From Rhodovulum strictum (GTDB lineage: Bacteria > Pseudomonadota > Alphaproteobacteria > Rhodobacterales > Rhodobacteraceae): DNA of 64,000 bases. How positions within the stretch are numbered: position 1 is the first letter of the stretch; every line of letters begins with the position of its first letter. The notes under the pieces are model-generated. The model was given only the letters and a program-made list of their open reading frames with translations. It ran no database searches and was not told where the DNA came from. The position numbers and the translations under genes are program-made. The stretch spans positions 1 through 64,000 of the forward strand of contig NZ_WJPO01000012.1 of NCBI RefSeq assembly GCF_009649175.1. Reading direction: 5' to 3'. Shown piece after piece: positions 26,747-37,079 of this stretch.

Positions 26747-27592
26747 TTACTCGGCGCTGGCAACCTCGACGCTGGCGAAGGCGGCCATCATCTGTTCATA
26801 GGCCTTGCCCACCGGCGTCGGTTTCAGCCGGTCATCGACCAGGTTGATCCTGGGTGCGCTTCCGCCCCAGGGATAGGGATTGGCCGCGAACCAGGCATAG
26901 CGTTCGACAAAGGGCAGTTCCTCCATCATCTGCATCGCGGACGCGGCAAAGGCGGCGTTGCGTTCATAGCTGGCCGCGCGCGGGCGGTTCCAGTCGATAT
27001 AGGCGAATTCGGTCACCCAGATCGGCCTGCGATATTCCCGATGCACCTGGATCAGCCAGCGGCGGAACGCCTCGACATCGCCATCGGTCGTGTAATAGTG
27101 CACCGCCATGAAATCGACCCGCATGCCGCGCCGCTCGATTTCTGTCATGAAGCGGCGCTGCCAGGAATTCGGCCCCAGCGTCTGGTCGCGCGTCGTTGCC
27201 GGGCTGCCAAGCCGAAGCCCGCGCGCCTGAAGCTTGGGCCAGAGCGCAATGGCCTCGGCCACCGTCATTCCCGCCTGATGATCGCCGCCATAGCCGTCGG
27301 GCTCGTTGAAGCCCAGGAGCGTCGTGACCCGCCGTTCCGACTGGATCGGCTTGTTCACCTCGCGGGCGTTATGGATCATCGGCACGAATTCGACATCGCG
27401 CCGATGTTTCTGGCGCGACCAGATCTGATCCGCCCGCCAGTTGTAATACCAGCCAAGCCCCGGCGCATCCTCGATCCAGCGGATCATGGTATAGCTCGGG
27501 TTTTCCCAAGCCCCCACACCCGCCTTCTGAGCCATGCCAGGAGCCGCCGACAAGAATACCCCCACCACGATTAGGATGAGCTTCCCGATCAT
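26747..27592 (-). CDS. Secreted GH128-like glycoside hydrolase
   Basis: 281 residues with a Sec signal peptide (residues 1-21, ending PGMAQ). The TIM-barrel of asl1-like / GH128 enzymes (beta-1,3-glucanases) is seen in WYYNWRAD, FVPMIHN, the acid-base Glu97 in GFNEPDGY, the HYYTTDG strand and the nucleophile Glu195 in WVTEFAYIDW. Such enzymes are best known in fungi and plants-associated bacteria. Start ATG at 27592. Substrate not provable from sequence. Confidence 0.82.
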   Translation of the reverse strand: MIGKLILIVVGVFLSAAPGMAQKAGVGAWENPSYTMIRWIEDAPGLGWYYNWRADQIWSRQKHRRDVEFVPMIHNAREVNKPIQSERRVTTLLGFNEPDGYGGDHQAGMTVAEAIALWPKLQARGLRLGSPATTRDQTLGPNSWQRRFMTEIERRGMRVDFMAVHYYTTDGDVEAFRRWLIQVHREYRRPIWVTEFAYIDWNRPRAASYERNAAFAASAMQMMEELPFVERYAWFAANPYPWGGSAPRINLVDDRLKPTPVGKAYEQMMAAFASVEVASAE

Positions 27593-27806
27593 GATAATAC
27601 CTCACACACCAAGGATGAGGCTAGGCGGGGTATTGGGTAGGAATTTGTTCGGAATCGTGAATAAGCGTGATGCGGGTCAGGCAGGAACAAGGCTCAACCC
27701 AGGGTGATTGCGCCGGGATCGTGTCCACCGCCCGACCGCGCCAAGGGCGTTGCGAGCCTGCGGCCCGATTGGTAAAGCGCCTTGACCAATGTCAGGGAGT
27801 CGCAGA

Positions 27807-28970
27807 ATGCCCGTGATCACCACCATCGAGGACCTGCGCCGCATCCATGCCCGCCGCGCGCCGCGGATGTTCTACGATTATTGCGAGTCGGGAAGCTGGA
27901 CCGAGCAGACCTTTCGCGACAATATCTCGGATTTCGCTCAGATCCGGCTGCGCCAGCGCGTCGCGGTGGACATGGCGGGGCGGTCGACCGCCGCGCGCAT
28001 GATCGGGCAGGATGTGGCGATGCCGGTGGCGCTGGCGCCGGTCGGGCTGACGGGCATGCAATCGGCCGATGGCGAGATCAAGGCCGCGCGTGCAGCCGAG
28101 AAATTCGGCGTGCCCTTCACACTCTCCACCATGTCGATCTGTTCCATCGAGGATGTGGCAGCGCACACGACCAAGCCCTTCTGGTTCCAGCTTTACGTCA
28201 TGCGCGACGAGGATTTCGTGGCCCGCATCCTGCAACGCGCCAAGGATGCACGCTGTTCGGCGCTGGTGCTGACGCTGGATCTGCAAATCCTCGGCCAGCG
28301 GCACAAGGATCTGAAGAACGGGCTGTCCGCCCCGCCCAAGCCGACGCTGCGGACGATGGCGAACCTGGCGACGAAATGGCGCTGGGGGCTGGAGATGCTG
28401 GGCACCAAGCGGCGCTTCTTCGGCAATATCGTGGGCCATGCCAGGGGCGTCAGCGATGCCTCGTCGCTGACCGACTGGACGGCCGAGCAATTCGACCACT
28501 CGCTTGACTGGGACAAGGTGCGCAAGCTCAAGGAGCAATGGGGAGGCAAGCTGATCCTCAAGGGCATTCTGGACGCCGAGGATGCCCGGCGTGCGGTCGA
28601 TGTGGGCGCCGATGCGATCGTGGTGTCGAACCATGGTGGGCGGCAGCTTGACGGGGCGTTGTCCTCGATCCGCGCGCTGCCCGGCATCGTGCGCGCCGTG
28701 GGCGATCAGGTCGAGGTGCATTTCGATGGCGGCATCCGCTCGGGCCAGGATGTGCTCAAGGCGCTGGCGCTGGGGGCCAGGGGCACCTATATCGGCCGCG
28801 CCTTCGTCTACGGGCTGGGCGCGATGGGCGAGGCGGGCGTCACCCGCGCGCTGGAGGTGATCCACAAGGAGCTGGACACCACCATGGCGCTCTGCGGGCG
28901 CAGGTCGGTCGCGGCGCTGGACCGCGACATCCTGCTGGTGCCGTCGGATTTCGAGGGCAACTGGGCCTGA
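27807..28970 (+). CDS. lldD: FMN-dependent alpha-hydroxy-acid dehydrogenase (LldD-like)
   Basis: Oxidises an L-2-hydroxy acid, most likely L-lactate, to the 2-oxo acid with FMN. 387 residues. The catalytic His lies in SNHGGRQLDG (about residue 276), with FMN-binding blocks MPVALAPVGLTGM, LYVMRDEDF, LILKGI and FDGGIRSGQDVLKALALGA. Start ATG at 27807 (MPVITTIEDLRRIHARRAP), seven bases after AGGGAG; a longer start at 27789 would swallow that ribosome-binding site. Single gene; the 213 bases before it hold its presumed promoter. Confidence 0.92.
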   Translation: MPVITTIEDLRRIHARRAPRMFYDYCESGSWTEQTFRDNISDFAQIRLRQRVAVDMAGRSTAARMIGQDVAMPVALAPVGLTGMQSADGEIKAARAAEKFGVPFTLSTMSICSIEDVAAHTTKPFWFQLYVMRDEDFVARILQRAKDARCSALVLTLDLQILGQRHKDLKNGLSAPPKPTLRTMANLATKWRWGLEMLGTKRRFFGNIVGHARGVSDASSLTDWTAEQFDHSLDWDKVRKLKEQWGGKLILKGILDAEDARRAVDVGADAIVVSNHGGRQLDGALSSIRALPGIVRAVGDQVEVHFDGGIRSGQDVLKALALGARGTYIGRAFVYGLGAMGEAGVTRALEVIHKELDTTMALCGRRSVAALDRDILLVPSDFEGNWA

Positions 28971-29073
28971 GCGCCCGGATTCGCCCTTCCCAAGCGGCGC
29001 CGTCTCGGCTAAGGGCACGGCTTCAACCGGGCATACACCCTTGGAGGATGCCCAGAACCTAGGAGAATGACCA

Positions 29074-29685
29074 ATGGCTGGTGAGATTCCGGATCTCTTC
29101 GCCACGGAACGGACGGGGACAGGCAAGGGGGCCGCTCGTCAAGCTCGCCGCGAGCAACTCGTTCCGGGCATCGTCTATGGCGGCGGCGCCGAGCCCCTGC
29201 CGATCAACCTGAAATACAACGAACTGCTCAAGCGCCTCAAGGCGGGCCGCTTCCTGTCCACGCTGTTCAACCTCAAGGTCGAAGGCCAGGAGGATGTGCG
29301 CGTGATCTGCCGCGGCGTGCAGCGCGATGTGGTCAAGGATCTGCCGATCCATGTCGACCTGATGCGCCTGCGCCGAACCTCGCGGATCAATCTGTTCATC
29401 CCGGTCGAGTTCGTTGGCCACGAGAAATCCCCGGGCCTCAAGCGCGGCGGCGTGCTGACCGTAGTGCGCCCCGAGGTCGAACTGATGGTGACCGCGGGCG
29501 AGATCCCCGAAAAGCTGATCGTGGATCTGAGCGGCCTGAACGTGGGCGACATCGTTCACATTTCGGACGTCGCGCTGCCCGAAGGCACGCGCCCCACGAT
29601 CACCGACCGCGATTTCGTGATCGCGAACATCTCGGCGCCGTCGGGCCTGCGCTCGGCCGACAGCGAGGAAGGCGAAGAGGGCTGA
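29074..29685 (+). CDS. rplY: 50S ribosomal protein L25 / general stress protein Ctc
   Basis: Binds 5S rRNA in the large subunit. 203 residues: the long (Ctc/TL5) form with an N-terminal L25 domain ([18 protein letters not shown]) and a C-terminal beta domain ([20 protein letters not shown]). An acidic tail ([10 protein letters not shown]) ends the protein. ATG at 29074 after AGGAGAATGACCA. A clear terminator follows. Pth, its usual partner, lies about 1.1 kb downstream after two minus-strand genes. Confidence 0.95.
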   Translation: MAGEIPDLFATERTGTGKGAARQARREQLVPGIVYGGGAEPLPINLKYNELLKRLKAGRFLSTLFNLKVEGQEDVRVICRGVQRDVVKDLPIHVDLMRLRRTSRINLFIPVEFVGHEKSPGLKRGGVLTVVRPEVELMVTAGEIPEKLIVDLSGLNVGDIVHISDVALPEGTRPTITDRDFVIANISAPSGLRSADSEEGEEG

Positions 29686-29709
29686 TCGCCCCCGCCTGCC
29701 ACAGACAGG

Positions 29710-29735
29710 AACGGGGCCCTGCGGGGCCCCGTTTC
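29710..29735 (+). terminator. Rho-independent terminator of rplY
   Basis: A 10-bp stem AACGGGGCCC / GGGCCCCGTT with a short TGCG loop, then TTTCC, 25 bases past the rplY stop. Confidence 0.8.
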
Positions 29736-29760
29736 CGTTCGCAAGGGGGCAATGCCGCCC

Positions 29761-30288
29761 TCAGAATCCCGGCGGCGCGTCGGGGGTGATCGTTCCCAGA
29801 AGACCCGGCAGGCCGGTGCAGAAACGGTGCATGCGCATCGCCGCCGCGCTGCCCGCCTCTGTGCGCACGCCATCGGGCCACCAGAGGGCCAGCAGGTCGG
29901 TCTGGCTGGCGGCGTCGATCACCGGGCGCACCTGCTGCGCCTCGAATTCCTCGACCCAACCGGCCTGCATCCAGAGTTGCTGACGCGCCCGCGACCAGGT
30001 GCCCGGCCCGTCCAGCGCGTCGAGCACGCGCCAATGCTGCGCGATCATGTCCCGCGCCCAGGCAACGCACAGGATCCCGGCCTTGAGCCGGGCGGTATCG
30101 GACAGATCGGCCTCGCCCGCCGCAATCGCCAGCGGCGCCAGTTCGGCCAGCGCCGCCTCGGGATCGAAGGGTGCCTCGCCGGCCCTCGCGGCGGTGCCGA
30201 TATTCAGCGCCATGGCCAGCGCACAGGCCGCAACCGCGCCCCTGCCCCGCCGCAGCGCCCCGAAAAGCCGGAAAAGGAAATGCAACAT
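29761..30288 (-). CDS. Secreted hypothetical protein
   Basis: 175 residues from ATG at 30288, chosen because a GAGG motif precedes it and it opens a signal peptide (basic FRLFGALRRGRG, then a hydrophobic AVAACALAMALNIGTAARA). A longer frame from 30354 would put 22 residues before it. The mature part is helical, rich in Ala and Trp, with two Cys (LCVAWARD, HRFCTGLPG). No family recognised. It points away from its neighbours, between the rplY terminator and a monooxygenase gene. Confidence 0.6.
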   Translation of the reverse strand: MLHFLFRLFGALRRGRGAVAACALAMALNIGTAARAGEAPFDPEAALAELAPLAIAAGEADLSDTARLKAGILCVAWARDMIAQHWRVLDALDGPGTWSRARQQLWMQAGWVEEFEAQQVRPVIDAASQTDLLALWWPDGVRTEAGSAAAMRMHRFCTGLPGLLGTITPDAPPGF

Positions 30289-30430
30289 GCGCGTCGCCTC
30301 GCTTTTGCACAAGACTAGCGGCGGCGGGGTTTCCAATTCCTTGTCCCGGCGCACGCGCGCAACGCGGCCCGGGGGGGCGCGCCCGATTCACAGGCATTTG
30401 CCGTCAGATTGCGCAGAAACGCGGCGGTTC

Positions 30431-30742
30431 TCAGGCCAGATGCTGCACCGACTCGAACAGTTCCAGCTCGGGCGGCTCGACATACAGATCGGACGGCCCC
30501 CTGGCCCCCTTATGCGCGGCCCGGAACGCCTCGGATTTCGTCCAGGCGGCAAACGCGGCCTCGCTGTCCCAGAAGGTATGCGAGGCGTAAAGGCGATAGC
30601 CCGCCTTCTCGGGGCCTTTCAGCAGGTGAAACGCGACAAAGCCCGGCACCGATTTCAGATGGCTGTCGCGGCTCTTCCAGACTGCCTCGAACGCCTCTTC
30701 GCTGCCCGGTTTCACCTTGAAACGGTTCATCGTCAGATACAT
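30431..30742 (-). CDS. ABM-domain (antibiotic biosynthesis monooxygenase-like) protein
   Basis: 103 residues from ATG at 30742 ([22 protein letters not shown]), a ferredoxin-like alpha-beta barrel of the ABM superfamily. Segments [20 protein letters not shown] and [22 protein letters not shown] are typical. Members include heme-degrading IsdG-type enzymes and quinol monooxygenases; an IsdG-like role is possible but the substrate is unknown. It is divergent from pth. Confidence 0.8.
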   Translation of the reverse strand: MYLTMNRFKVKPGSEEAFEAVWKSRDSHLKSVPGFVAFHLLKGPEKAGYRLYASHTFWDSEAAFAAWTKSEAFRAAHKGARGPSDLYVEPPELELFESVQHLA

Positions 30743-30827
30743 TGCGCGTGCCTCCCGGTCTTGCCGCTCTGGAATCCGCGGCCAGTTCACGGCATCAAGG
30801 GCAAAGGTTCAAGCAGGGAGAGCGCGC

Positions 30828-31502
30828 ATGCGCCTGTTCGTGGGGCTCGGCAATCCGGGTGCGAAATATGCGGGCAACCGGCACAATATCGGCTTCATGG
30901 CCGTCGACCGGATCGCCGCCGATCACGGCTTTGCGCCCTGGCGCGCGAAATTCCTGGGCCAACTGGCCGAGGGGCGGCTGGGGCGCGAAAAGGTCGTGCT
31001 GCTGAAGCCCGAAACCTTCATGAACCGCTCGGGCGATTCGGTGCAGGCGGCGATGCAGTTCTTCAAGCTCACCCCGGCCGATCTGACCGTGTTCCATGAC
31101 GAGCTTGACCTTGCGCCCGGCAAATGCCGGCTCAAGCAGGGCGGCGGGCATGCGGGGCATAACGGGCTGCGCTCGATCCAGTCCCATATCGGGCCGGATT
31201 TCGAGCGGGTGCGACTGGGCATCGGGCATCCGGGCCACAAGGACCGGGTTTCGGCCTATGTCCTCAGCGATTTCGCCAAACCCGAGCAGGAGTGGCTGGC
31301 GGATCTGCTGCGCGGGATCTCCGATGGCGCGGCGGCGCTGGCCGAGGGGGACGGGGCGCGGTTCCTGAACGCGGTCGCGCTGCGCACCGCCCCGCCGCGC
31401 AATGCCGGGCGCGAGGCCGCGGCCCAGCCCGCGCCGGTGGCGGAGCCTGCGCCCGCCGACAGCCGCTCGGCGCTACAGAAACTGGTGGACCGCTTCAGAT
31501 AG
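30828..31502 (+). CDS. pth: Peptidyl-tRNA hydrolase
   Basis: Cleaves peptidyl-tRNA released from ribosomes. 224 residues. The catalytic His lies in NRHNIGF, with the start [17 protein letters not shown] and downstream [28 protein letters not shown] split by the usual strand-loop. A C-terminal tail of about 40 residues (Ala/Pro-rich) extends past the core. Start ATG at 30828 after GGGAG. A DUF2237 gene follows 10 bases after the stop. Confidence 0.96.
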   Translation: MRLFVGLGNPGAKYAGNRHNIGFMAVDRIAADHGFAPWRAKFLGQLAEGRLGREKVVLLKPETFMNRSGDSVQAAMQFFKLTPADLTVFHDELDLAPGKCRLKQGGGHAGHNGLRSIQSHIGPDFERVRLGIGHPGHKDRVSAYVLSDFAKPEQEWLADLLRGISDGAAALAEGDGARFLNAVALRTAPPRNAGREAAAQPAPVAEPAPADSRSALQKLVDRFR

Positions 31503-31512
31503 GAGACGAACG

Positions 31513-31890
31513 ATGGCGATGCAAAGGGCCCCTTCGGTCAATGTTCTGGGCGGACCGCTTGCCCCCTGTTCCACCACGCCGCTGACCGGGTTCTTTCGCA
31601 ACGGCTGCTGCGACACCGGCCCCGACGACCGCGGCAGCCATACCGTCTGCGCGGTGATGACGGCCGAATTCCTGGCCTATTCCAAATATGTCGGCAACGA
31701 CCTGTCGACCCCGCGCCCGGAATGGGGCTTTCCGGGGCTGAAACCGGGCGATCGCTGGTGCCTGTGCGCAGGCCGCTTCCTGCAAGCCCATGACGAAGGC
31801 TGCGCGCCGCGGGTGGATCTCAGCGCGACGCACAGGGCCGCGCTGGAAATCGTGCCGCTCGACGTTCTGGAACGCCACGCCCTGCCCTGA
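31513..31890 (+). CDS. DUF2237 family protein
   Basis: 125 residues, all in the compact DUF2237 fold: NVLGGPLAPCSTTPLTGFFRNGCC, DDRGSHTVCAVMTAEFLAYSK, NDLSTPRPEWGFPGLKPGDRWCLCA. Six conserved Cys and several His suggest metal or redox chemistry, but the function is unknown. ATG at 31513 follows AGGAGA at 31501-31506. It is cotranscribed with pth and convergent with trpB, six bases apart. Confidence 0.85.
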   Translation: MAMQRAPSVNVLGGPLAPCSTTPLTGFFRNGCCDTGPDDRGSHTVCAVMTAEFLAYSKYVGNDLSTPRPEWGFPGLKPGDRWCLCAGRFLQAHDEGCAPRVDLSATHRAALEIVPLDVLERHALP

Positions 31891-31896
31891 GCGCCG

Positions 31897-33126
<1,230 letters not shown>

Positions 33127-33219
33127 CTCGCGCGCTCCTCCTCGGTCGAGCCTCTGTCTATCGCGTGTCCCCGACGCGGTAAAGCCAGCCCCTCGCCCGG
33201 TCGCGCATGGGCCGGGCCG

Positions 33220-33558
33220 TCACCGCTCGGTGCAGAAGATGCGGGTAAGGGCCCCGATGCAACTGGCGCTTTCGGCATTGCCCAGCCGGACCTCGGCGCG
33301 CGAGAACAGCACCTTGTCCTCATATTCCAGCGCGATCAGCGAGCGGATCAGTTGTGCGCATTGCGCCCGGCCCAGCTTGCAGGTGGTGAGCAGGATCGCC
33401 TCGACCGGATCGGCCGCCGCCTCGGGATCGGCGGCGTCGATCCGCGCAAGAAGCCGGGCTTCGAGCTGGGCCTCGAAAGCCGCCTGGGTGGGCTTGGTAA
33501 AGGCCATGGCCAGCGCGCCAAGCGCCAGCACCGCGATCAGTCCGGCAAGCCCCTTCAT
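33220..33558 (-). CDS. Small secreted four-Cys protein between trpF and trpB
   Basis: 112 residues with a signal peptide ([20 protein letters not shown]). The mature part has a helix ([16 protein letters not shown]), then four Cys in [13 protein letters not shown] ... [14 protein letters not shown], compatible with two disulfides in the periplasm. Its ATG overlaps the trpF stop (ATGA at 33555-33558), so it is translationally coupled to trpF. No named family recognised (a DUF4359-like resemblance is weak). Confidence 0.65.
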   Translation of the reverse strand: MKGLAGLIAVLALGALAMAFTKPTQAAFEAQLEARLLARIDAADPEAAADPVEAILLTTCKLGRAQCAQLIRSLIALEYEDKVLFSRAEVRLGNAESASCIGALTRIFCTER

Positions 33559-34211
33559 TGCGTCTCCTCCCCGCGCGCGGCCGCCACGAACCGCGCGATC
33601 AGCGCCGCATCCTTGACCCCCGGCGCGGATTCCACGCCGGAAGACACATCGACCTGCCGCGCGCCGGTCAGCCGGATCGCCTCGGCCACGTTTTCGGGCG
33701 TCAGCCCGCCCGCCAGCATCCACGGCACCGGCCAGCGCCGGTTCGCGATCAGCCGCCAGTCGAAGCTGAGCCCATTGCCGCCGGGCAGCACGGCATCCCG
33801 TGGCGGCTTTGCATCCACCAGAAGCTGGTCGGCCACCCGGGCGTATTCGGCAAGCCCGGGCAGATCGCCTGCATCGGCCACGCCCACCGCCTTGATCACT
33901 GGCAGCCCGAACCGCGCACGGATCTCGGCCACGCGCGCGGGACTTTCATGGCCATGCAGTTGCAGCATGTCGATCGGCACCCGATCCAGCATCGCGGCCA
34001 GCGTGGAATCATCGGCATCGACCGTCAGCGCCACCTTGGCGATCCCCGGCGGCACCTCGGCGGCAAGCGTGCGGGCGGCCTCGATCTCCAGATGCCGCGG
34101 CGATTTCGGAAAGAACACGAAGCCCAGATAGGCCGCACCCGCGCCCACCGCCGCGGCCACCGCCGCAGAATCCGTCAACCCGCAGATCTTGACCCTGATA
34201 TCGGACGACAT
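33555..34211 (-). CDS. trpF: Phosphoribosylanthranilate isomerase
   Basis: Third step of tryptophan synthesis from chorismate. 218 residues, TIM barrel: catalytic Cys in VKICGLTD, Asp in DADDS / [14 protein letters not shown], and the phosphate loops [10 protein letters not shown] and DVSSGVE. ATG at 34211 lies nine bases past the lapA-like stop. First trp gene of the run trpF-(secreted)-trpB. Confidence 0.95.
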   Translation of the reverse strand: MSSDIRVKICGLTDSAAVAAAVGAGAAYLGFVFFPKSPRHLEIEAARTLAAEVPPGIAKVALTVDADDSTLAAMLDRVPIDMLQLHGHESPARVAEIRARFGLPVIKAVGVADAGDLPGLAEYARVADQLLVDAKPPRDAVLPGGNGLSFDWRLIANRRWPVPWMLAGGLTPENVAEAIRLTGARQVDVSSGVESAPGVKDAALIARFVAAARGEETQ

Positions 34212-34219
34212 GACGCCGC

Positions 34220-34585
34220 CTAGCCGGTCTTGCCGCTTGCCTCAAGCAGCGCCAGCACCTCGTCGCGCCCCTCGGTCTTGTGCTTGTCGGCCTTGACCTT
34301 GTCGAGTTCGCGCTTGAGCCGGGCCGCCTCGCGGCGCTGCCGGCTGGCCTGCGAACGATACTTGGTCTCGCGCAGCCATTCCCAGAAGAAGCCCAGCAGA
34401 ACCCCCGCCAGAAGCCCGCCGAACCCGACGACGTAAAGCGGCAACCCGATCGACCAGGCAATCCCCGAAAAGGCGGCCAGTTCGTCGGGCAAGAGGTTCA
34501 GCGTCACCACCTGACGGTTCGCCATGGCGACGACGACAAGGCAGATCGCAAGAAGCAGCAGAAAGAGGTAGCGGATGGCGCGCAT
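34220..34585 (-). CDS. LapA-family (DUF1049) inner-membrane protein
   Basis: 121 residues: two N-terminal membrane helices (about 4-24 and 45-68) and a long charged cytoplasmic tail ([20 protein letters not shown]). LapA proteins act in LPS assembly with LapB in enterobacteria; alphaproteobacterial copies lie next to ihfB or trpF as here. ATG at 34585. Short spacing to ihfB (12 bases) and trpF (8 bases) suggests one transcript. Confidence 0.85.
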   Translation of the reverse strand: MRAIRYLFLLLLAICLVVVAMANRQVVTLNLLPDELAAFSGIAWSIGLPLYVVGFGGLLAGVLLGFFWEWLRETKYRSQASRQRREAARLKRELDKVKADKHKTEGRDEVLALLEASGKTG

Positions 34586-34597
34586 GGTCTGACTCGG

Positions 34598-34879
34598 TCA
34601 TTTTCCGTTCAGGCGATCGCGTAGCAGCTTCCCCGTCTTGAAGAAAGGCACGCATTTCTCGGACACATCCACCGACTCGCCGGTGCGCGGGTTGCGCCCG
34701 GTGCGCGCGTCCCGCTTCTTGACCGAGAACGCACCGAATCCGCGCAGTTCCACCCGGTCGCCCCGCGCCATGGCGGCGATGATTTCCTCGAAAATCGTAT
34801 TCACGATGCGTTCGACATCGCGCTGGTAGAGATGCGGGTTATCTTCCGAAATCTTCTGGATCAATTCGGATCGGATCAT
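34598..34879 (-). CDS. ihfB: Integration host factor subunit beta
   Basis: DNA-bending HU/IHF protein of 93 residues; binds and bends specific DNA as the IhfA-IhfB dimer. The signature is [22 protein letters not shown] (split: [18 protein letters not shown] is the DNA-binding arm). ATG at 34879 ([19 protein letters not shown]) matches the family; a longer frame upstream has no homology. It follows rpsA after that gene's strong terminator, so it should have its own promoter in 34880-35090. Confidence 0.96.
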   Translation of the reverse strand: MIRSELIQKISEDNPHLYQRDVERIVNTIFEEIIAAMARGDRVELRGFGAFSVKKRDARTGRNPRTGESVDVSEKCVPFFKTGKLLRDRLNGK

Positions 34880-35094
34880 TGCTCTGTCCCTGTTCTGCGC
34901 CTTTCTGGCCTGCACGGCAGAGGCTTGCGGAATATAGGCATGTTTTGCCCTTCGGAGAAACAGAAAGCCTTTGAAATCCGTGGGGGAAGCGGCGGAAAGA
35001 CGCGTCACGCAGGCCCGGTGCCCACGGTTTCGGGCGCTGTGCAGGGCTTGCGGCCCCGATAGGCGGGCTCGCGAATTCGTGATTCGGTCAACGG

Positions 35095-35124
35095 AAAACG
35101 GCCCCGCAATTGCTTGCGGGGCCG
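35095..35124 (-). terminator. Rho-independent terminator of rpsA
   Basis: An 11-bp perfect stem CGGCCCCGCAA / TTGCGGGGCCG with a four-base loop. Read on the minus strand it ends in TTTT. It lies 28 bases past the rpsA stop and separates rpsA from ihfB. Confidence 0.85.
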
Positions 35125-35151
35125 CGATACGGCCGGCGGGGCCGGTCCCTG

Positions 35152-36834
35152 TTACCTGCCTTCGCCTTTCAGCGCGGCACCAAGGATGTCGCCCAGCGAG
35201 GCACCCGAATCCGAGCTGCCATACTGTTCGACCGCCTCTTTCTCCTCGGCGATCTCGCGGGCCTTGATCGACAGGCCCAGACGACGCGACTTGGAGTCGA
35301 TGTTGGTCACGCGCACATCGACCTTGTCGCCGACCTGGAACCGCTCGGGGCGCTGTTCCGACCGGTCACGCGACAGATCCGAGCGGCGGATGAAGGACTT
35401 CATGCCCTCATACTCCACCTCGATCCCGCCTTCCTCGATCATGGTCACGGTCACGGTGATGATCGAGCCGCGCTTCACGCCGCCCACGGCATCGGCGAAC
35501 GGGTCGCCTTCAAGCGCCTTGACCGACAGCGAGATGCGCTCCTTGTCGGTGTCGACCTCGGTCACGACCGCCTTGACCATGTCGCCCTTGCGGTAGTCCT
35601 GGATCGCCTCTTCGCCGCGCTGGTCCCAGCTCAGGTCAGACAGGTGCACCATGCCGTCGATGTCGTTGTCCAGGCCGATGAACAGACCGAATTCGGTGAT
35701 GTTCTTGACCTCGCCCTCGACCTCGGTGCCGACCGGGTGCGTCTCGGCAAAGACTTCCCAGGGGTTGCGCATGCACTGCTTGAGACCCAGCGAAACGCGC
35801 CGCTTGGCGGTGTCGATCTCCAGCACCATGACGTCGACTTCCTGGCTGGTCGAGACGATCTTGCCGGGGTGGACGTTCTTCTTGGTCCAGGACATTTCGG
35901 ACACGTGGACCAGACCCTCTACGCCCGGCTCCAGTTCCACGAAGGCGCCGTAATCGGTGATGTTGGTCACGCGGCCCTTGTGAACCGAACCCAGCGGGAA
36001 CTTGGCCTCGACCGAATCCCACGGATCTTCCTGAAGCTGCTTCATGCCCAGGCTGATGCGGTGGGTGTCCTTGTTGATCTTGATGACCTGAACCTTCAGG
36101 GTCTCGCCGATCGACAGGATTTCCGAGGGGTGGTTGACGCGGCGCCAGGCCATGTCGGTGACGTGCAGCAGGCCGTCCACACCGCCCAGATCGACGAAGG
36201 CGCCGTATTCGGTGATGTTCTTGACCACACCATCCACGGCATCGCCCTCGGCCAGCTTGCCGATGATCTCGGCGCGCTGTTCGGCGCGGGATTCTTCAAG
36301 GATGGCACGGCGGCTGACCACGATATTGCCGCGGCGGCGGTCCATCTTCAGGATCTGGAACGGCTGCTTCAGCCCCATCAGCGGACCGGCATCGCGCACG
36401 GGGCGCACATCGACCTGGCTGCCCGGCAGGAACGCCACGGCGCCGCCCAGATCGACGGTGAAGCCGCCCTTGACCCGGCCAAAGATCGCGCCGTCGACGC
36501 GGGCATCCTCGGCATAGGCTTTCTCCAGCCGGTCCCATGCCTCTTCGCGGCGGGCCTTGTCACGGCTGATGACTGCCTCTCCGCGGGCATTCTCGACCCG
36601 GTCCAGATAGACCTCGACCTCATCGCCCACGGCGATGTCCGGGGCCTCGCCCGGATTGGTGAATTCCTTCAGATCGACGCGGCCTTCCATCTTGTAGCCG
36701 ACGTCGATGATGGCCTGGCCCGCCTCGATGGCGATGACCTTGCCCCTGACGACACTACCCTCGGCGGGCGTGTCGATCTCGAAGCTCTCCTTCAGAAGGG
36801 CTTCGAATTCTTCCATAGCGTTCTTGGCGCACAT
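35152..36834 (-). CDS. rpsA: 30S ribosomal protein S1
   Basis: mRNA-binding S1 protein of 560 residues with six OB-fold S1 repeats; repeated signatures GAFVDLGG / GAFVELEPG and VKVxxID-like strands are seen through the length. ATG at 36834 ([21 protein letters not shown]); a start six codons later (MEEFEA) is also possible. cmk, its usual upstream neighbour, is displaced by a receptor gene on the other strand. The 245 bases between rpsA and that gene hold two divergent promoters; I see no other feature there. Confidence 0.97.
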   Translation of the reverse strand: MCAKNAMEEFEALLKESFEIDTPAEGSVVRGKVIAIEAGQAIIDVGYKMEGRVDLKEFTNPGEAPDIAVGDEVEVYLDRVENARGEAVISRDKARREEAWDRLEKAYAEDARVDGAIFGRVKGGFTVDLGGAVAFLPGSQVDVRPVRDAGPLMGLKQPFQILKMDRRRGNIVVSRRAILEESRAEQRAEIIGKLAEGDAVDGVVKNITEYGAFVDLGGVDGLLHVTDMAWRRVNHPSEILSIGETLKVQVIKINKDTHRISLGMKQLQEDPWDSVEAKFPLGSVHKGRVTNITDYGAFVELEPGVEGLVHVSEMSWTKKNVHPGKIVSTSQEVDVMVLEIDTAKRRVSLGLKQCMRNPWEVFAETHPVGTEVEGEVKNITEFGLFIGLDNDIDGMVHLSDLSWDQRGEEAIQDYRKGDMVKAVVTEVDTDKERISLSVKALEGDPFADAVGGVKRGSIITVTVTMIEEGGIEVEYEGMKSFIRRSDLSRDRSEQRPERFQVGDKVDVRVTNIDSKSRRLGLSIKAREIAEEKEAVEQYGSSDSGASLGDILGAALKGEGR

Positions 36835-37079
36835 ATGCAGTTGGTCCTTTTCAGATGTTTTCCGGCCAGGCGGTTGGATCCGCCGGTCTTTGATGGCCCC
36901 GGTCAGACATGACGCCTATGCCCGGGGATTCCGGGTCAGGGCGACTCGTCTCAAGGATGGGGGCCTATAGCCCGAACGCCCCTCGCTGACAAGCATTCCG
37001 GCCACGCACCGCTTAGGGAATTCGCAATATCTGATGCCTATTCCCAAGGCAGTTTGCGAACCAGGCGAGAGGACACCCC

